The notes under the pieces are model-generated. The model had not been told where the DNA came from. It saw only the letters and a program-made list of their open reading frames with translations, and did no database searches. Below, one piece after another: positions 63,585-64,000 of a stretch of DNA of 64,000 nucleotides. Origin of the DNA: Marivirga aurantiaca (GTDB lineage Bacteria > Bacteroidota > Bacteroidia > Cytophagales > Cyclobacteriaceae); the NCBI RefSeq assembly GCF_016679925.1, contig NZ_JAEQBW010000001.1:806001-870000 (forward strand), in the 5' to 3' direction. The position numbers and the translations under genes were made by a program. Each line of letters opens with the position of its first letter. The stretch's first letter is position 1.

Positions 63585-64000
63585 ATGGGTAGTAAAATTA
63601 AAGAAATACAATTGCCAATAGCACATGAAATGCAGGAATTTGAAAAAAAATTCCGCGAGTTTATGAAAAGTAATGTGTATTTGCTTGATAAGATCATGGG
63701 CTATATCGTCAAGCGAAAAGGCAAACAGATGCGGCCCATGTTTGTATTTCTTTCTGCGGGAATACATGGTAAGATAAATGAATCCACCTATAGGGGTGCG
63801 GCACTAATTGAATTATTGCATACGGCTACTTTGGTGCATGACGATGTGGTGGATGATGCTAATTACCGAAGGGGCTTTTTTTCCATTAATGCTTTGTGGA
63901 AAAATAAAATTGCAGTGTTGGTGGGTGATTATTTACTTTCCAGGGGATTACTCTTGTCCATTGATCATGGAGATTTTGATTTGTTAAAGATTGTTTCAGA
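63585..64000 (+). CDS. Polyprenyl diphosphate synthase, 3' truncated by the window end
   Basis: The ATG at 63585 opens a frame of 138 codons that continues past the window. KGKQMRPMFVFLSAG and LVHDDVVDDANYRRG are the GKxxRP and first Asp-rich (DDxxD) motifs of trans-isoprenyl synthases; LVGDYLLSRGLLLS follows. It likely makes the long-chain precursor for menaquinone, in line with the men genes about 13 kb away. It is a partial gene, so the chain length cannot be read. Confidence 0.9.
   Translation, partial: MGSKIKEIQLPIAHEMQEFEKKFREFMKSNVYLLDKIMGYIVKRKGKQMRPMFVFLSAGIHGKINESTYRGAALIELLHTATLVHDDVVDDANYRRGFFSINALWKNKIAVLVGDYLLSRGLLLSIDHGDFDLLKIVS

Overview
The window is an AT-rich, densely coded stretch of a Bacteroidota chromosome, most likely from the Cytophagales (a Marivirga-like marine lineage is my guess). 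Evidence: a SusC/SusD pair, a CarboxypepD_reg-type TonB receptor, HYC_CC_PP, DUF3347, DUF6913 and DUF5686 families, choice-of-anchor J lipoproteins, few Shine-Dalgarno sequences, and several exact TAnnTTTG promoter -7 boxes. No rRNA, tRNA, CRISPR array, prophage or transposase gene is visible.

Layout. 1-8050: a truncated PLP fold-III decarboxylase, then a signalling set (AraC-type regulator, stand-alone receiver, CHASE3/PAS/PAS histidine kinase) facing a stress-type set (51-aa lmo0937-like membrane peptide, YihY/BrkB membrane protein, baeRF-type release-factor-like protein). 8080-8457: terminator and palindromic repeats. 8458-9429: manA. 9544-19674: a copper/heavy-metal efflux block (HYC_CC_PP protein, CusA-type RND pump, TolC-type channel, CusB-type adaptor with metal-binding and DUF3347 domains, free DUF3347 lipoprotein, PepSY membrane protein). 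A four-helix-bundle (S23/IVP) gene bounded by inverted GAAGTC-type repeats sits inside this block and supplies the 5' end of the channel gene. 19702-21717: a 7TM-DISM histidine kinase.

22202-33580: a single-strand cluster that reads as one uptake and salvage system: DUF2064 protein, YnjB/ThiB-type binding lipoprotein, two permeases, ATPase, nucleoside hydrolase, methylthioribose-kinase-like phosphotransferase, SusC, SusD and a small CxxC protein. This is the best candidate for an undescribed pathway; the ligand is probably a nucleoside or thioribose/thiamine-like compound, but that is inference. 33754-41840: two secreted endonuclease/exonuclease/phosphatase proteins divergent from a TonB receptor and two choice-of-anchor J lipoproteins, probably extracellular nucleic-acid or phosphoester use.

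41967-64000 is mainly housekeeping: mgsA; arginine synthesis (argB-argD-argC-argJ); MarR plus ligase-associated exonuclease; menaquinone genes (isochorismate synthase, hotdog thioesterase); histidine phosphatase; small membrane protein; LuxC-type acyl-CoA reductase with an AtoE-type transporter; DUF5686 outer-membrane protein; ferredoxin behind a promoter with two palindromes; SLC13 permease; ligA-DUF6913-dapA; an alpha/beta hydrolase; and the start of a polyprenyl synthetase that runs off the window.
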